Notes: generated from the letters alone by a model not told the origin. Shown: positions 13,182 to 27,911, counted from the stretch's first letter. The stretch is DNA of 57,817 bases from Wuchereria bancrofti (GCA_005281725.1 SSBO01000011.1:626310-684126), one strand, 5' to 3'. Made by a program: numbers and translations.

Positions 13182-13938
13182 AGGAAATACATCATTAAAC
13201 TTTGTATCTGAATAAATATTTGCTAATTTCATTTGAAATTTTTTTTTTTTTGCTTTTCATTTGCCAAATGAAAATATGGTTGTCATTTGGGACAAGGTTG
13301 CAAAATTTCATTTTTACTGAAAAAAAATTAGGTCAAAATTGTTTGTAAAATGCATTGGACATGGATTAAGTCTTTTTCTCTTTTTTGCTTAAAAATTCCA
13401 ATTTCTCCTTTTTGCTAAAAAATTCCAATTTCATTTCATTTCATTTTTTTTTTTTTTTGGAAATTTAATTAGTAAGAATTATTGAAATGAATAAATGTAC
13501 AAAATCGATAGGGTTTTATCGAGCAAATTTGAGTTATAATTGAATGCAAATGAAGAATTGAAATAAATGAGATTGTTGGAGAGCAATTATTAGGCAACCA
13601 ACCATTTTACAACAAAAGTTCAAAGATTATTTGTTTATTTCAAATTTTCGCTCTTAAAATCTCCTTTTCCGGATTTATACGAAAATCGGATTATCAGTCT
13701 TTTCATAAGAAAGAGATGGTAATGATTAGTGAAAAGATAGGATGGATATTTGAAAAAATCTTTTGATAAATTATATATTCCATGCAATTATTTGATATTT
13801 TCAAATGAAATGAATAAATTTCATCCTAAATTCTTATTATGTGCGTTAAAATTACTCATAATATTCTTACTTTTTCTTTTACACATAATATTTTTACAAA
13901 AATTTATTTACATGCCAGTTTTAACGATTATTTGCGTG

Positions 13939-14050
13939 TAATTATTAATAATAATTAGTAATAATAACAATAATAACAATAGTAATAATAATAAGTAATA
14001 ATGATGATGACAATGATAGTGGTGACAATATTAGTGATAATGATAATAAC
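13939..14050. repeat. compound AAT/GAT triplet block
   Basis: Interrupted AAT, AAC, GAT and GTG triplets. It is a decayed microsatellite with no open frame of interest. Confidence 0.8.
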
Positions 14051-15856
14051 AATTGTTTGTTTTGTAAATTACAAACTAAAAAATACATTCTGTTGATAAG
14101 TTAACATTTTATCGACCAAGAAAACTAGAGATTTTTTTTGTTTAATTGAATTTCCATTTAATTTGTTCATTTTATTTTTCACTTAACGTCACTTCTGAAA
14201 ATAAAAAGGTGAAAAACCTTTTTTATATGTAAAGAAAGTTTTAGAGAAAATAAATTTGCACTTATGTTTTTTTAGTTTTTTGTTTTTTTTTTTTTTATCT
14301 TAGATAAAAATCAAAAATTCTTATTGAGAATTTTTCATTTTTCTTTTTTTTTNTTTTTTTTTGAAAATATTGCAGTCAAAAAAAAATAGAAAAATGGAAT
14401 AAGTATAAGTTTAAATTAAAAGAATTACCACGAGTCTTGTCAAATGATCGATTATTCTTTTTTTAATTTCAGAAAGAAATAATTAAAAAAAAAAAAAAAA
14501 AGGAAGAAAGGGAAGAAGGATTATTAAAGATTCATTACAGTTATTTTTTTTTTTTCTAAACTTATATTATTTACATAAAAAAATATTTATGTACCATATT
14601 TTGCATAATAATTAATCATATTTTTTATTTCTACTTTCTTCCTATTTATTATCATTCCTATTTTTATTTTATTTTTTTTTTCTAATAAATTAATTTTGCT
14701 AAATTTTAATTCGATTTTTTTTTTATTATTATTCTATGCTGCAAAACAAAATTTGATGACTAATAAGAAAAATGCATCAATATCTCAATGACGTTATGCC
14801 ATTTTTAAATGATAAAAAAAACATAAATGAAATGAAAGTAATGAAAGAAAGAAAAAAAAAAATAAAAGAATAATCATTTCCTTTTTTCAATTCAATTCAT
14901 TTCATGTATTTATTTCCAATTTTTAACTCTCATTTTCCACTCGTTTTCTTTTTTTCCTTTATATTTTAATTTGTTTCTTTATCATCAACCAGTTAATCTT
15001 TTGACTTACTTTAAATTCATAACAGATTATATTTACTAGTATTATTACTCCACATCATTGCTAACTTTTAATTTTAATAAATAATCTATCAAATTTATAT
15101 TTAAGCTAAAAAATTATCTTTCATTTATTGTATTTTTAAGCTAAAAAAATTATCTTTCATTTAAATAATTTTTAAAAAGAAAACAAAAAATTTATGATTA
15201 TTGACTCAAATGATTCGGAATAATTATTAGGTAATTTTTGTTTTTATTTTGTTTTGTTTTTTTTTTTTTTTTAAAGGAAAGAAATAAAAACATTATTATT
15301 ACTAACTAATTAAGCATTAATTACAACATGAATAAAATTATATTGTATGCTTATTGGAAGAGAAAAGAAGAAATAATTTAGAATGTTTATCATTTATCAT
15401 TAGAATATTCCGCTTAATAAACTTTAATGTTTTATTAAACATTTAAGATAATTAACAAATACGTAAGGATACGATGATAATTTCTTGATTTGTTTTTAAA
15501 TAATTTAAATTGTTTATAATTTAAAATATCAAATCATTTTTTCTAAAGCATTGCACATTTCTCTCTTTTCTTTTGATCACAATAAAAGATATACATTTAG
15601 TCTAACAAAAAAATATATTAACTTATTTTTTTTGTTTGTTTCTGTCAAAATTGCGTTGAAATTTTAATTTATTCAAAAGTATTAAAAAGAAAGGAATTAA
15701 AATTCAACGAAGAAAAAAGAAAGAAAGAAAGAAAGAAAAACAAAGAACAAAATGATCAATATTTATAGAAATAATTGAAGTAGTAAATCGATAATATCAA
15801 TTTTCCACATACATTATCAAATATTATTGATTTTTAATTAAAAATATTTTTTAAAA

Positions 15857-15905
15857 ATGTCTGATAAACATAAAATAGAGCAGCGAGATTCATTAAATTT
15901 ATACA
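15857..15905 (+). CDS. candidate first coding exon, unidentified
   Basis: ATG opens a hydrophilic 16-codon frame (MSDKHKIEQRDSLNLY) that ends at A|GTAAGTAAAC, a consensus 5' splice site, in phase 1. The composition is unlike the surrounding poly-A/T. No downstream exon with a matching phase was found before the 558-base gap at 17180, which could hide one. It may be a chance combination of a short frame and a good donor. Confidence 0.25.
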
Positions 15906-17179
15906 GTAAGTAAACTATTGTAATTTTAACAAATAAATAATTTTCATTTTCATTTTTTTATCATAACGTCTACAAATACAACAATTGATATGATAAGAAT
16001 GATTTTGTCACAGTGATAAGAAAGCAATAAAAATTGAAATTTGAATTTTATTTTATATGAATTTATTGAATAGTTATAATTAAAGAAAATAATATATTGA
16101 ATAGTGAACTGAATTATTTATTATCAATTCATTAATTAATATACAAGAAACTATTTTCTTTCCCTATTTTTGCGTAATTATTTAATTATTAAAAATTTAT
16201 TTAATTATTTATATAATTACATCCTTTATTGCTTGCTCATTTCATTACTTAATTATTTCATTTAATTCATTGATTTCTTCTTTTTATTTTCATAAAAAAA
16301 GAAAAAAAAAACAACAATAAACAATAAAATAAATAAATTTTTACTTTTTTTTTTTTCATTCATTTATCATTCAACTAGTTGAATCAGTATTGTTTCATTT
16401 ACGAAATATTTCAGCTTTTTTTTTAATGTTTCAAGCATCAGATCTACTTTTTTTTTTTGTTTTTTTGTCTCCTCAAATGAATCATTGAGAAGAAAACCAT
16501 CTGTTAAATAAATAAATTCTCACTATTTTTCTCTTCATTTTATCTTAAAAAATAAAAAATAAAAATAAAAATGAAATAATTCATTTAGCTAATATTAGCA
16601 TATAATTGAAGTTTATAATTGATAATATCACATCTATTAAAATAAGTTTTCCGGAAGAAAAAAAAAATTAAAAAAAAAAAAAAATGATTGACTCTATTTT
16701 TTAAGACTGCTTTATCAATTTTTTTTCTTTCATATTTTCAAAAAGTTTCTTTTTTTAAAAAAAAAATATATATTTGCAACAATTCAAATAAAATATTTTT
16801 GTTTTCTTTCTTTTTTACATGAGAAATGAAATAATATTTTTAGTAGAAAAGAAAAAAAAGAAAATTATTTAAAAAAAAAAAAAATTTAGTTATATCACAA
16901 TTATTAATTTTGTCTAGTCACTGGCTTTGTTTGTTTTTTGGTTTGTTTTTCTTTTCGATATTTTTAAATGAAAAGAAAATAGATATTAAATATTAAAATA
17001 GAAAATTATAAATTTATCTCAAAACTTTAATATAATATTTCAAGATGAGGAAACTTACTGTTATTTTTATAAATATAATATATATATATAACTTTTTTGA
17101 AATTTTCATTATTCTCATTTAGTTTTTTGTTTCTTATTAGTACAAAAAAAGAAAAATATTATATTTTATTTTTTTTTTT

Positions 17180-17737
17180 NNNNNNNNNNNNNNNNNNNNN
17201 NNNNNNNNNNNNNNNNNNNNNNNNNNNNNNNNNNNNNNNNNNNNNNNNNNNNNNNNNNNNNNNNNNNNNNNNNNNNNNNNNNNNNNNNNNNNNNNNNNNN
17301 NNNNNNNNNNNNNNNNNNNNNNNNNNNNNNNNNNNNNNNNNNNNNNNNNNNNNNNNNNNNNNNNNNNNNNNNNNNNNNNNNNNNNNNNNNNNNNNNNNNN
17401 NNNNNNNNNNNNNNNNNNNNNNNNNNNNNNNNNNNNNNNNNNNNNNNNNNNNNNNNNNNNNNNNNNNNNNNNNNNNNNNNNNNNNNNNNNNNNNNNNNNN
17501 NNNNNNNNNNNNNNNNNNNNNNNNNNNNNNNNNNNNNNNNNNNNNNNNNNNNNNNNNNNNNNNNNNNNNNNNNNNNNNNNNNNNNNNNNNNNNNNNNNNN
17601 NNNNNNNNNNNNNNNNNNNNNNNNNNNNNNNNNNNNNNNNNNNNNNNNNNNNNNNNNNNNNNNNNNNNNNNNNNNNNNNNNNNNNNNNNNNNNNNNNNNN
17701 NNNNNNNNNNNNNNNNNNNNNNNNNNNNNNNNNNNNN
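17180..17737. other. assembly gap (558 N)
   Basis: Scaffold gap flanked on the left by a T run. Frames drawn across it are artefacts. Confidence 1.
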
Positions 17738-19287
17738 ATAAAAATAAACATTGAGAAAAATAGATTATTAAATTTTGCAAACAATTTGCATGATTTGTGG
17801 AAAAAAGAATTAAATTTTTAATTAATTTTTAATTTCTAATCAAATTTTTTAAATTTTTAAAAGTTTTTGCGTACGATTGAAACAAATAGCTATTCTTCTT
17901 AGTGCAAAGTTTTAAAAAAAAATGTTTTAAAATTGAAAATATTTTCACATCATAAGAAATTGAAATTTTTATATTGTATAAAATAATTGAATGAAAAGGA
18001 AAAATTCAAATTATCGAATTGAAAAAAATTAGGTTTAAATGATAATTTTAAATGATTCTATTATATGATGCATTTAATTACTATGTACCATTTTTTTGTC
18101 AAAAAAAAATTTTTTTTTTCCTTTTATAAAAAAGAAATGTTTTTTTTTTTTCTCTTGTTTCTCAAAAATTATGAAATTAAATTTTTATTTCTTTCATAAA
18201 AAATTTAAAAATATTTGAAATATTATATATACATATTTTTCTTTCTATGTATGTTTACATTTTAATAGTACATATTTTACAGTTTCATAATTTTATTCAA
18301 ATTTACATCCGTTCATTAATTTCTATTATTTTTTGACAGACATTACGTTTTTTTTTTCTCTTTTCTCATTTTTATTTGATAGAAATATAGAAAAAAGTTT
18401 CATTTAAAATTTTTCAAACAATAGTTATTTACAGAAATTTCCCTTATTTCTTCTCTCTTTTTTTTTTTCATTTCTTTTCAATATAATATATTTAAAATGT
18501 AAACTAGAATCTGATGAATTTGATTGTAATCTTCAAAATATATAATGTTAAATTTCAAATTTTATTATTATTATTATTAATGTTTGTACAACTAATGAGA
18601 GACCAAATTTTAAAATTTTTTTAATTTCTTAATTTCTTTATGCTTCTAAAATCATCGATCAAAATTACAGTAATTTATTTTATATTTTAAAAATATTATA
18701 TCAAATAAAAACGAGAAAAAAAAGAGAGAGAGAGAGAAATTCGTGTAAATATGCTATTAACTATTATTTGAAAAAAAAAAAAGTTTTTTTTTTTTGGCTA
18801 AACAATATATTACCTTATTGACAATACTTTAGAGCTAATCATAAAGTAACTATTTTTTTTTTTTTTTTTTTTTTTGCTTATGAACGCAAATGGATAGAAA
18901 AGAAGAAAATGTGAAAGAGAGAAAAGAAAAAAAAAAAATGAGATGGAAGTTTTCAAATTTTTTTAACTTTTTAGAAGAGAGGCATACAGCTGTTGGTTAG
19001 AAATTTTTTAGTTTATATACAATTGAAGCAGCATGTCAGCATTCTTATTTCAGGTTAATATTAGTTTTTGCTTCTTTTTTTTTTCTCTCTCTCTCTCTCT
19101 CTTGATATTTTCCTCTTTTTCTTTCTCTCTCCCTTTCCCATTTTCTCTCTCTCTCATTTTCCTTTCCTGATTTTTACATATTGTTGAAAAAATTTTTAAT
19201 TTAAATAATTTATTAGATAGATAATAATGTGTGTCAAAAAATGAATTTGTTAAGCATTTATTTTTAGCATTTATTCATTTATTTTAT

Positions 19288-19569
<282 letters not shown>

Positions 19570-19967
19570 TTATCAACTTAAACGAAAATCTCGAAACATC
19601 ATTCTTCAAATTCTTGCACAGAATAAGAGGCACAGATCAATAGAGTAATTATTTGCCTGCATTTAATTAATTCTTCACTTTGTAAATATAGCTAGCTGTT
19701 ATCATTATTTTCTTCATTATCATCAACATTGTTATCAGCAGGGAAATCATTAACGTATTATTTGACGATGAAAGTCTATATTTATTCATTAATACATATG
19801 TGAATTAAATATATTTGTGTATGAAATGTATTTTCCATTACTTTTTTATCAGTTCAGTATCAGTCTAACTACTGATAATGTTTTGCTAGTGACTAAAATG
19901 ATTATCATTTGTTATCACTCCAGTGATTACAACTATCAGTGCCGGTAAATATAAATTTGTTGGCATG

Positions 19968-20083
<116 letters not shown>

Positions 20084-21950
20084 TATTGTTATAATTTTAA
20101 AATGAAATGAATTCTATGACTCATTATTTATTCCCATTACTATCATCAATTTCATCATTATTTAATTAGCAAATGGATGCAGTTATGATGATAATAACTG
20201 AATGAATGAAGATAATAATCCTTGTATTACGCAACAGCCTTGACCTTTTGGTTGACCTGCAATTTGAATCATATTAAATATTCTATATTCAATGATTGTT
20301 TACTATTTGTCGTTCTTTTTTCTTTTTTTTTTTTTCTTGTTTGTGTCTCAATTTTTTATTTATTATTTTTTTCAAAAATTTTCATTGTTAATATTTCAAT
20401 TCAATTTCAATTTATGATATATTATAATATATAAAATAATGGTAAATATTCCATAAAAAGTCAAATGTTATTTCACAGAAAAAATTCGACAATTTGCTTA
20501 TTTTAAATTTTTTAATACTTTTGCAATTTTCTCTTTTCATAAACTTTCAGATATTTACATAAATGTTTACTTGTTTACTTTGCTTAAATTATCATACTGT
20601 AATCAAAATAATATTTACCAGTTTTGCTACACTAAAAATAATAATAATAATTCGGACAACACTAAATGCTGCCTTTAATATTCTCGAACAATGAGTGTAT
20701 TTTTTTTTTTAGAAAGAAATTTTAAAGCAAAACTGGTTTACTCGTCAAATTTTTCATCCCACTAAAAAAAAATTTGTAATTTTTCCACCCACCCATTTAC
20801 ATCTCTCATTTCTTCATTTCATTTTTTCCTCGTTTTTTTTTCCTTTCATTTTACAAATTTTAATGGTACTTAAATGAAATATTTAATTTATGCTTAAGTT
20901 TCAACTTTAAAGTTATAATTTTGAATGTAATTGGTACGGTTATGAAAATTTTAGCTTAAAATATTTTTAATTAATCAATTAGTCATTTGTAAAAAATGAT
21001 TAATTATGATTTAAAGATTTATAATCAAATGTGCAGCTGTAAAGTAATGCTTGTTAATATTACTTATGTAATCAATTTGAAAAAAAAAAAAATTTTTTTT
21101 CCTAAGCTAAAATTAAGTGGAAAAAATTTAAGTTGTTATTTAAAAATTAGCAGTTACTAAATAATTTAATGATTTGTTTGCATTTTATGTATTTATAGTG
21201 ATAATGATAATGATCATCCTTTTTGCATTTAATCATCGTTATCATCGTTACTTATGCTAAATTTATAATTAATATAATTTTTTGAATATTTAAATTTAGT
21301 AGCAAGAATTGAAGAATTGCTCTATCATTTGACAGATATCTCTTATCATCCTTCTTGCATTTTATGTCTCCTTGCAAAAGTCATAAAGTGAAAAAAAAAA
21401 ACGAGTTATTGTAATTTTAAAATATTTATAGTGATAATGATAATGATAATGATAATGACGGTAATAGATTTTACCCATAATTATAATTATGAGCAGAAAT
21501 TATAATTACTTATATCATTTAAATTACTGCAAATAATTATTTGTATAATTGAATATAATTTTACAAAAAGAGAAAAACAAAAAAAAAACAAAAAATTAAT
21601 AATTGATTATTCAGAATTATTAATTATTAGATTTATTTAATTACTCATTTATATTTATCCTAGCAAAACTAAATTACACACAATCTAAATATTCAATCAA
21701 TAACATATGCTTGCTAATTATATTTGAAAAATTAATCACTGTATTATTGCCATAATTATTGTCTATATTAAATTTTATAAATAAATTCGAAGAAAATAAT
21801 TTAATAATTTCAAATAGTTTAATTTTTTTATATGAGAAGGAAAGAATTTTACAATGAATAATACTGCAAAAATTTTAGGAAACTTATAATTTCTTTTATT
21901 TTTATTATATAAATAAATGATAGCTTCCTTTTTTTCTTTTGTTCTTTTTT

Positions 21951-22042
21951 CATTTCATTTCCATTTCATTTTATTTTATTTCATTTTATTTTATTTCATT
22001 TCATTTTATTTTATTTTATTCCATTCCTTTTCATTTCATTCA
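21951..22042. repeat. pentanucleotide array (TTTCA / TTTTA)
   Basis: Alternating TTTCA and TTTTA pentamers with TTCCA variants. The complementary-strand version of the same pentamers recurs at 35501-35620, so this is a dispersed simple-repeat family. Confidence 0.9.
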
Positions 22043-23137
22043 TTCATTTTGCTTATGTTTGGACGAATAAAACAAACTCACTTAGAATATATATATATCT
22101 CATTTATTTAAATGTCAAAGAATCGGAAATTTTTTTTCCATTTTTTCTTTCTCTTTTTTTTTTCTTAGTCTTTCTCTACCTTTTCTATTATCCATTTTTC
22201 CTTTCTTTTTTCTTTTTTTTTTTCATTCTTGAAAATTCATTCAGTAATAATCAAAAAAAAAAAAAAAAAGGGAAAGAGCCTCACTATTATGATGCTAATT
22301 TATTTTTTTTTTTTATTGGTACATATTTACCTTATTTATCTTTTTATTATTTATGCCAAAGACTTTTAAAATATTATATAAGTAAATTTTGGATATATTT
22401 AAAAAAGAAAGAACAATTGAAACTTTAAATTTATAAAATTTGCATTTAATCCATCTTTGAGAATATGACAGTCCTTCCTGACTAGTGATGTAAATAAATA
22501 AATAAATAAACATATATAAGTTAAGTATAAATATAAATATAAAAATATATAGATTGATGTATATATTAAAAAAGCAAAAAATTTTATATTAAAAAAAAGC
22601 AATTTTAAAATTGTTGGAAATTTCATTTAAATTGTCCTTGAATATTTCAATCATTTCTACAATTAGCATAAATGTTTTTTATTTAATTTTTTTTTTCCTA
22701 GGTATGCTAGAAAAAACAAAAACAAATAAAACGAAAAAAAAGAAAAGAAAGAGGAATATGAAATTTTAAATTTTATAAAATTCAATGGATAAATTTAATC
22801 AAATGAGTGATATTAAAATAATTTACATTTTAATGTATTAAATATAATCATTACCATATCACAAAGATAATTTTAATAATAATTTTAATAGTTATCAAAG
22901 AAAAAAAAAAAGATACGATAAATAAATTTTTTTTTTCTCTTCTTCTATTAAATTTCATTTCATTTCATATAAAATCATCATTTTCAAAAGTGTATTTTAA
23001 CGTAAAAAGCAAATGGAAACGAATTTATTACACCTTTCTGTTATATGTATCATCATCACTTATCATTTTGCTAGCACAAAAATGACATTTATTTGTGTGC
23101 TTATCATTGCATCTCACTTGATAAATTCTATTATATG

Positions 23138-23632
23138 GCTTTTACCATTAAATATTTCATTTCAAATATTGTATTATTGTTAGCTTTTAGCATTAAATAT
23201 TTCATTTCAAATATTGTGTTATTGTTAGCCTTTAGCATTAAATATTTCATTTCAAATATTGTATTATTGTTAGCTTTTACCATTAAATATTTCATTTCAA
23301 ATATTGTATTATTGTTAGCTTTTAGCATTAAATATTTCATTTCAAATATTGTATTATTGTTAGCTTTTAGCATTAAATATTTCATTTCAAATATTGTATT
23401 ATTGTTAGCTTTTAGCATTAAATATTTCATTTCAAATATTGTATTATTGTTAGCTTTTAGCATTAAATATTTCATTTCAAATATTGTATTATTGTTAGTC
23501 TTTAGCATTAAATATTTCATTTCAAATATTGTATTATTGTTAGCCTTTAGCATTAAATATTTCATTTCAAGTATTGTATCATTGTTAGCTTTTAGCATTA
23601 AATATTTCATTTCAAATATTGTATTATTGTTA
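23138..23632. repeat. 45-bp minisatellite, 11 uniform copies
   Basis: Eleven copies of exactly 45 bp start at 23138 and end at 23632, just before a TC dinucleotide run. Variation is by substitution only: AGC/ACC at the start of copies 1 and 4, CTT/TCTT-type changes, and four or five changes in copies 9-10. Because 45 is a multiple of three and the unit has an open frame on both strands, 205-codon (plus) and 178-codon (minus) frames run through it. The plus repeat reads SIKYFISNIVLLLAF and the minus NNNTIFEMKYLMLKA. No start context, splice site or unique flank supports translation. Confidence 0.97.
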
Positions 23633-24353
23633 TACTCTCTCTCTCTCTCTCTCTGCTTATCTTTCATATTTGTATTATTTTTTCCTTTTCTCTTTTTATT
23701 TTTTAATTAAAGATATAGAAAAATTATAAATAAATTTCATCATGTTTTATGCAAAAAGGAATTAAATTAATTGTTGTAAAGGAAAATAAACAATTATTTG
23801 TTTATTATTTTTTACTTATATTTATAGAGGTATATATATATATATATATTATTGAATGATTTAACTATTATTTTATAGCAATTAATTAATAAATCTTAAA
23901 TAAAAATAAAATTAAATGTAATATTTCAAAAAAAAAGAAGAATTTTTTTTTCTTTGGCATACATAAAAATTAAATTAAAATGAGTGCTGATTTTTCGAAA
24001 TGATAATAAATATTGATAAAATATTGATATTGATACATTTGTGAATAAACAAAATCTTTCATACATTTAGTTAGATTTATTTATTTTAAATTTGAGTAGG
24101 CTTTTTTTCTCTCTCCTCTCTCTCTGTCTTTCAAAAAAAAATAAAAATCTCTCTTTAGACATGGTTTTTTTTTTCTTTACACTGCACTTACTAGTAATAG
24201 TAACAATTAAATTTTAAATTATTGATTACTATTGCTTATTTTTTAATTCTTAAATTATTCTAATATTATTTGAATAATCTGTAAATCTCTAATACTTATT
24301 TTATTTTATTAATTATATTAGTTATTTTATTAATTATATTAAGTTATTTTAAT

Positions 24354-24502
24354 ATTGCATTCAATAATTAGCATATAAACAAGGAAAATTTCTATATTAT
24401 TAATGTAAATTTCATTCGTTTCATTTAAATTATTCTAAAATTGTATTCAATAATTAGCATATAAACAAGGATAATTTCTATATTATTAATGTAAACTTCA
24501 TT
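24354..24502. repeat. direct duplication, about 63 bp, period 86
   Basis: Copies at about 24354-24416 and 24440-24502 share TTCAATAATTAGCATATAAA and the following AAGG(A/T)AAATTTC-like sequence, with three substitutions. Confidence 0.9.
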
Positions 24503-25407
24503 TAAACACAATATTTCAAATTTATAATACATTTGTTAATAGCATTTGCTAATGCAAATTATTATGTATGAAATGTTTGCTGTTTAGTGTTGATGGATTG
24601 GAAGTGAAATAGTAGGTAGTATAAAATTAATGTTGTAATTCGATTAAATTATTATTTAAATTTCATTTTGAAGAATTATATTTAAACTAAAATTAACACA
24701 TCTTTTTTTTTTAATTTAAATTATGCCTATTATTTTTAATGACATGTAAATCAAAAATAGATTATTATTTTTTTTTTTTTTAAATGAAGAAATGGGATCT
24801 ATGCATGAATAGAATTATACTTATATCTGAAGAAGAGTGTCAAAAATCATTAAAAAAATTTTAATTAACTAATAATTGCAAATCATTTTTGTACTTTTTC
24901 ATTGAGTTCCTTTTAAAGGTAGTGGATTCTTTAATGTTTTATAAAATTTTTCCATATTTCTTTCTTTTTTAAATTTTTTTTTTTTGAAAAAAAAGAATAA
25001 AAGATTGCATAATTGAAATTGGAAAAAAAATTTTTTTTTCATCTTTAAAATATTTCGATAATATGTATTAGAAAATATATATGAGATAATCAAAATTAAT
25101 TTATTGAAAGAAATAAAATGAAATTATGTTTAAATTCGACACATTTTTTTTTTTTTAAATAAAGAAAAAATGTTTGTAAATTTTTAATTTTAAAAATTTA
25201 AAAATTTGTCAATAAAATTAACTATAAATGTATAAAAATAATTTGCTATTTTTCTTTTTTTTTTTGCTTTTTTTAATAATTTTGATTAGAAATAATTATT
25301 TGTAGAAATATTATTTATATTTTTCTAATATATTATTAATAAAGTTAATTCGTTTTTCAATCGCTGAAACATTTTTTTTTTCATCTATCTTTTAATTATA
25401 TATGATA

Positions 25408-25455
25408 TGATAGTGTGATATGATATGATATGATATGATATGAATGATATGATAG
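25408..25455. repeat. TGATA pentanucleotide run
   Basis: Nine or so TGATA pentamers interrupted by GTG and GAA variants. Confidence 0.85.
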
Positions 25456-27767
25456 AACTCAAACACATATATATAATTTGCTAATGTAAGTCATTTTAGA
25501 AATATTTATATATGTTTTCTAAACTTTTTCAATAGATATTTCATATGCTTAAATTGCAATTGAATTGAAAATAAATTATCAAATTGATCTTTGGTACTTT
25601 AAACAATTGTGATATTCTAATGATAATGCTATATTGCTAAGAAATTATCAGTGCAGTGCATAATTAAAATAAAATCTAAAAATATAATCTATTTTAAAAG
25701 GTATAATTTTTATGCAAAATAAAATATATGTAAAAAAAATTTTTAATAATTTTATGCAATTTTTTTCCTTTTTTTTTTGACAATATTCAAATTTTATATA
25801 TTATTATGAATGATTTATTCAGTTTTGAATTTTTATTATCATAAATTAATTTACTCAATTTCTAACTTGTTCATTTCAAAAATTTGCGCATCATTTAAAA
25901 TGTTTCAAATTTAAATTTTAAATTAAATTATTCTTTTTTAAATATATTATTATTTTTAAATTATTTTTCGATTCTTTTTTTCACTTTTTTTTTTTCTTTC
26001 GTCTTTTTAAAAGAAAATTTATTATGTGAATGAAATAGCAAAAGTAATCAATCAATCAATCATTATCGCTATCATAAAATGAAATTTTTGTTGATGCTAT
26101 CAGTACTAACTAATATTTCTTAGTACTTTTATCTTATCCCTTGTTGCTTTCATTTCATTTATAGTTGTTGTAGTAACAATACTCATCTAATACTAATTAA
26201 TTTATTTTATCATTGTTAAAGTTTACTTTTCTTTTTTTTTTTTTTTTGTTTACAACATATGAAAAAAAAATTATTATTATGGTGATTAAATCAATAGATG
26301 TAAATATTATTTTTTGAATATATTATTAGTTATTAACTAATTTTTCGGGTTTTTTTTTTCTTTGAATCTTTAATAGTTTAAATAATTTATTGAATAAATT
26401 ATGTATTATTTTAGTAGGAAAAATTTGTGAAACTTTACGTACTTTTTTCTTTTCTCATTTTCTGTTTACATATTTTTATGTAAAAATCGAATAGCAATGT
26501 GATATTTAAATTGCTTTTGATATTTTATAAATTAAATAGTTTATTAATTATTTGAATTTATTATAGTATAGAAAATTGCAATATAAAATTTAATTGAACC
26601 TTTTTTTTTGCATTTTTAATATTTTAAATAATTTATTTAATAATTATATATTAAGAGGGAAAATTAATTACCTTCATGTATATATATATATAATTACCGC
26701 ATTATAAAAATGAAATACAATTTTTGAAAAACTTTCAAGTAAACAATTTTTTTTTTTAATGATATAAGAATTGAAAGAGAGAGAGAGAGAGATAAAAAGA
26801 AAGAAAAAGAGAGGGAGTAATCCGATCCGATAAAGTTTTTTATCAAAATGAATAACAAATTCAATAACGATTGTAACGATTGATTGAAATTTGAATCATA
26901 TAATTTATTATTATATTAATTATTATAAAATTTGGGAAGAAAAAAATGAAAATTTTGAAATTAATATTTGATCATTTTATATTTCGAAAAAATAAAAAAA
27001 AAAAAAAGAAAAGGTGAATGAATAAAATTAATTACTATTTGCCTATATTTCTTTTCTATATATAACTCTCTCTACCTCTCTCTCTCCCCCTCTCTCCCTC
27101 TTCTCACCTGATAAAAGATAAAAGTACACATGAAATGTTGCTAACTTGTTTCTTTGTAATAGAAATAAGTCAATTATCAGTTTAAAAATGAAAAAAAAAA
27201 AAGGAAAGAAACTATCGGAGTTCAACTTATTTTCATACCTTTCCTCTTTTTTTTTTTTTTTATTTATCATTTTTTTTTTTTAATTTTGTTATCTGCTATT
27301 AATTTTTTTTTTCTTCTTTCTTTTTTTGTTTATGAAGAAAAAGGTTTTCATCGATGTGATATTGCTATTTAGATATTCTGTGTGATATTTGAATATTTAT
27401 TATTAAAATGATATTTAAATTTAAATTATATAGAAAAGCAATAAATGATTTTAGAAAATTTAGTTCGATTATTTATTTTTAAATGATAGAAGTATAAGAA
27501 ACAATGATTTCATGACATATGGCATGTTTTTATAAAATGGATTTTATTTCCTCTTTTTTTATTTTTTATTTTTTTTAATTTTTAGCGAATTTCAATTGTC
27601 ATATTTACTCGACTATTTTTTTTTCTTTTTCTTGATAATTTTAAGCTATCCTTTATGTTTGTCTGTTATTGCGCATTTGCAATTTAACAATTTCATTTTT
27701 CATACTTTTTAAATTAAATATGCACTTTTGTTTATCATTATTTTATCTTTCTATCATTCATTTGGAC

Positions 27768-27911
27768 ATGAATAGATTAACAACGGAAAAGTGGGCAGTT
27801 TACACGATGAACGGATATGAATTGCCCAGATTGAAAGGACGGGTAAATAAGAAAAAGATGAAAGATAGGGTAAAAATAAAAAAAAAGCTGAGTAGGCGAA
27901 TATATGATTAA
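27768..27911 (+). CDS. candidate small ORF or terminal exon, unidentified
   Basis: ATG opens a 47-residue frame (begins MNRLTTEKWAVYTMNGYELP, ends in a Lys/Arg-rich tail) inside a patch that is clearly less AT-rich than its surroundings. An alternative reading is an exon starting after AATAG at 27775 and leaving through the donor-like GTAAATAAG at 27843. The antisense frame is hydrophobic and less protein-like. I do not recognise the product. Function and reality are both uncertain. Confidence 0.22.
   Translation: MNRLTTEKWAVYTMNGYELPRLKGRVNKKKMKDRVKIKKKLSRRIYD

Larger units (their letters stand above)
9850..15856. other. AT-rich intergenic DNA, no supported gene
   Basis: Contains the TCA-triplet array (10322-10776), an ATT block (about 11398-11490), a CAA run (13151-13181), an AAT/GAT block (13939-14050), a single N in a T run at 14353, and a 35-bp approximate duplication (about 15101-15170, core TTAAGCTAAAAAATTATC). 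A 76-codon minus-strand frame at 12038-12268 is not low-complexity, but it has no splice or homology support. I see no convincing gene. Confidence 0.65.

Noticed and set aside
17097..17784. Long frames across N runs (also at 32985-33289 and 44963-45427)
   Set aside because: N bases were translated as X; no sequence supports them.
23093..23710. CRISPR-like appearance of the 45-bp array
   Set aside because: Units are contiguous with no unique spacers, and the DNA is eukaryotic.
27043..27270. Minus-strand frame ending at CAG|GTGAGAAG
   Set aside because: The donor is good, but the upstream frame is Phe/Lys low-complexity and the acceptor is absent.
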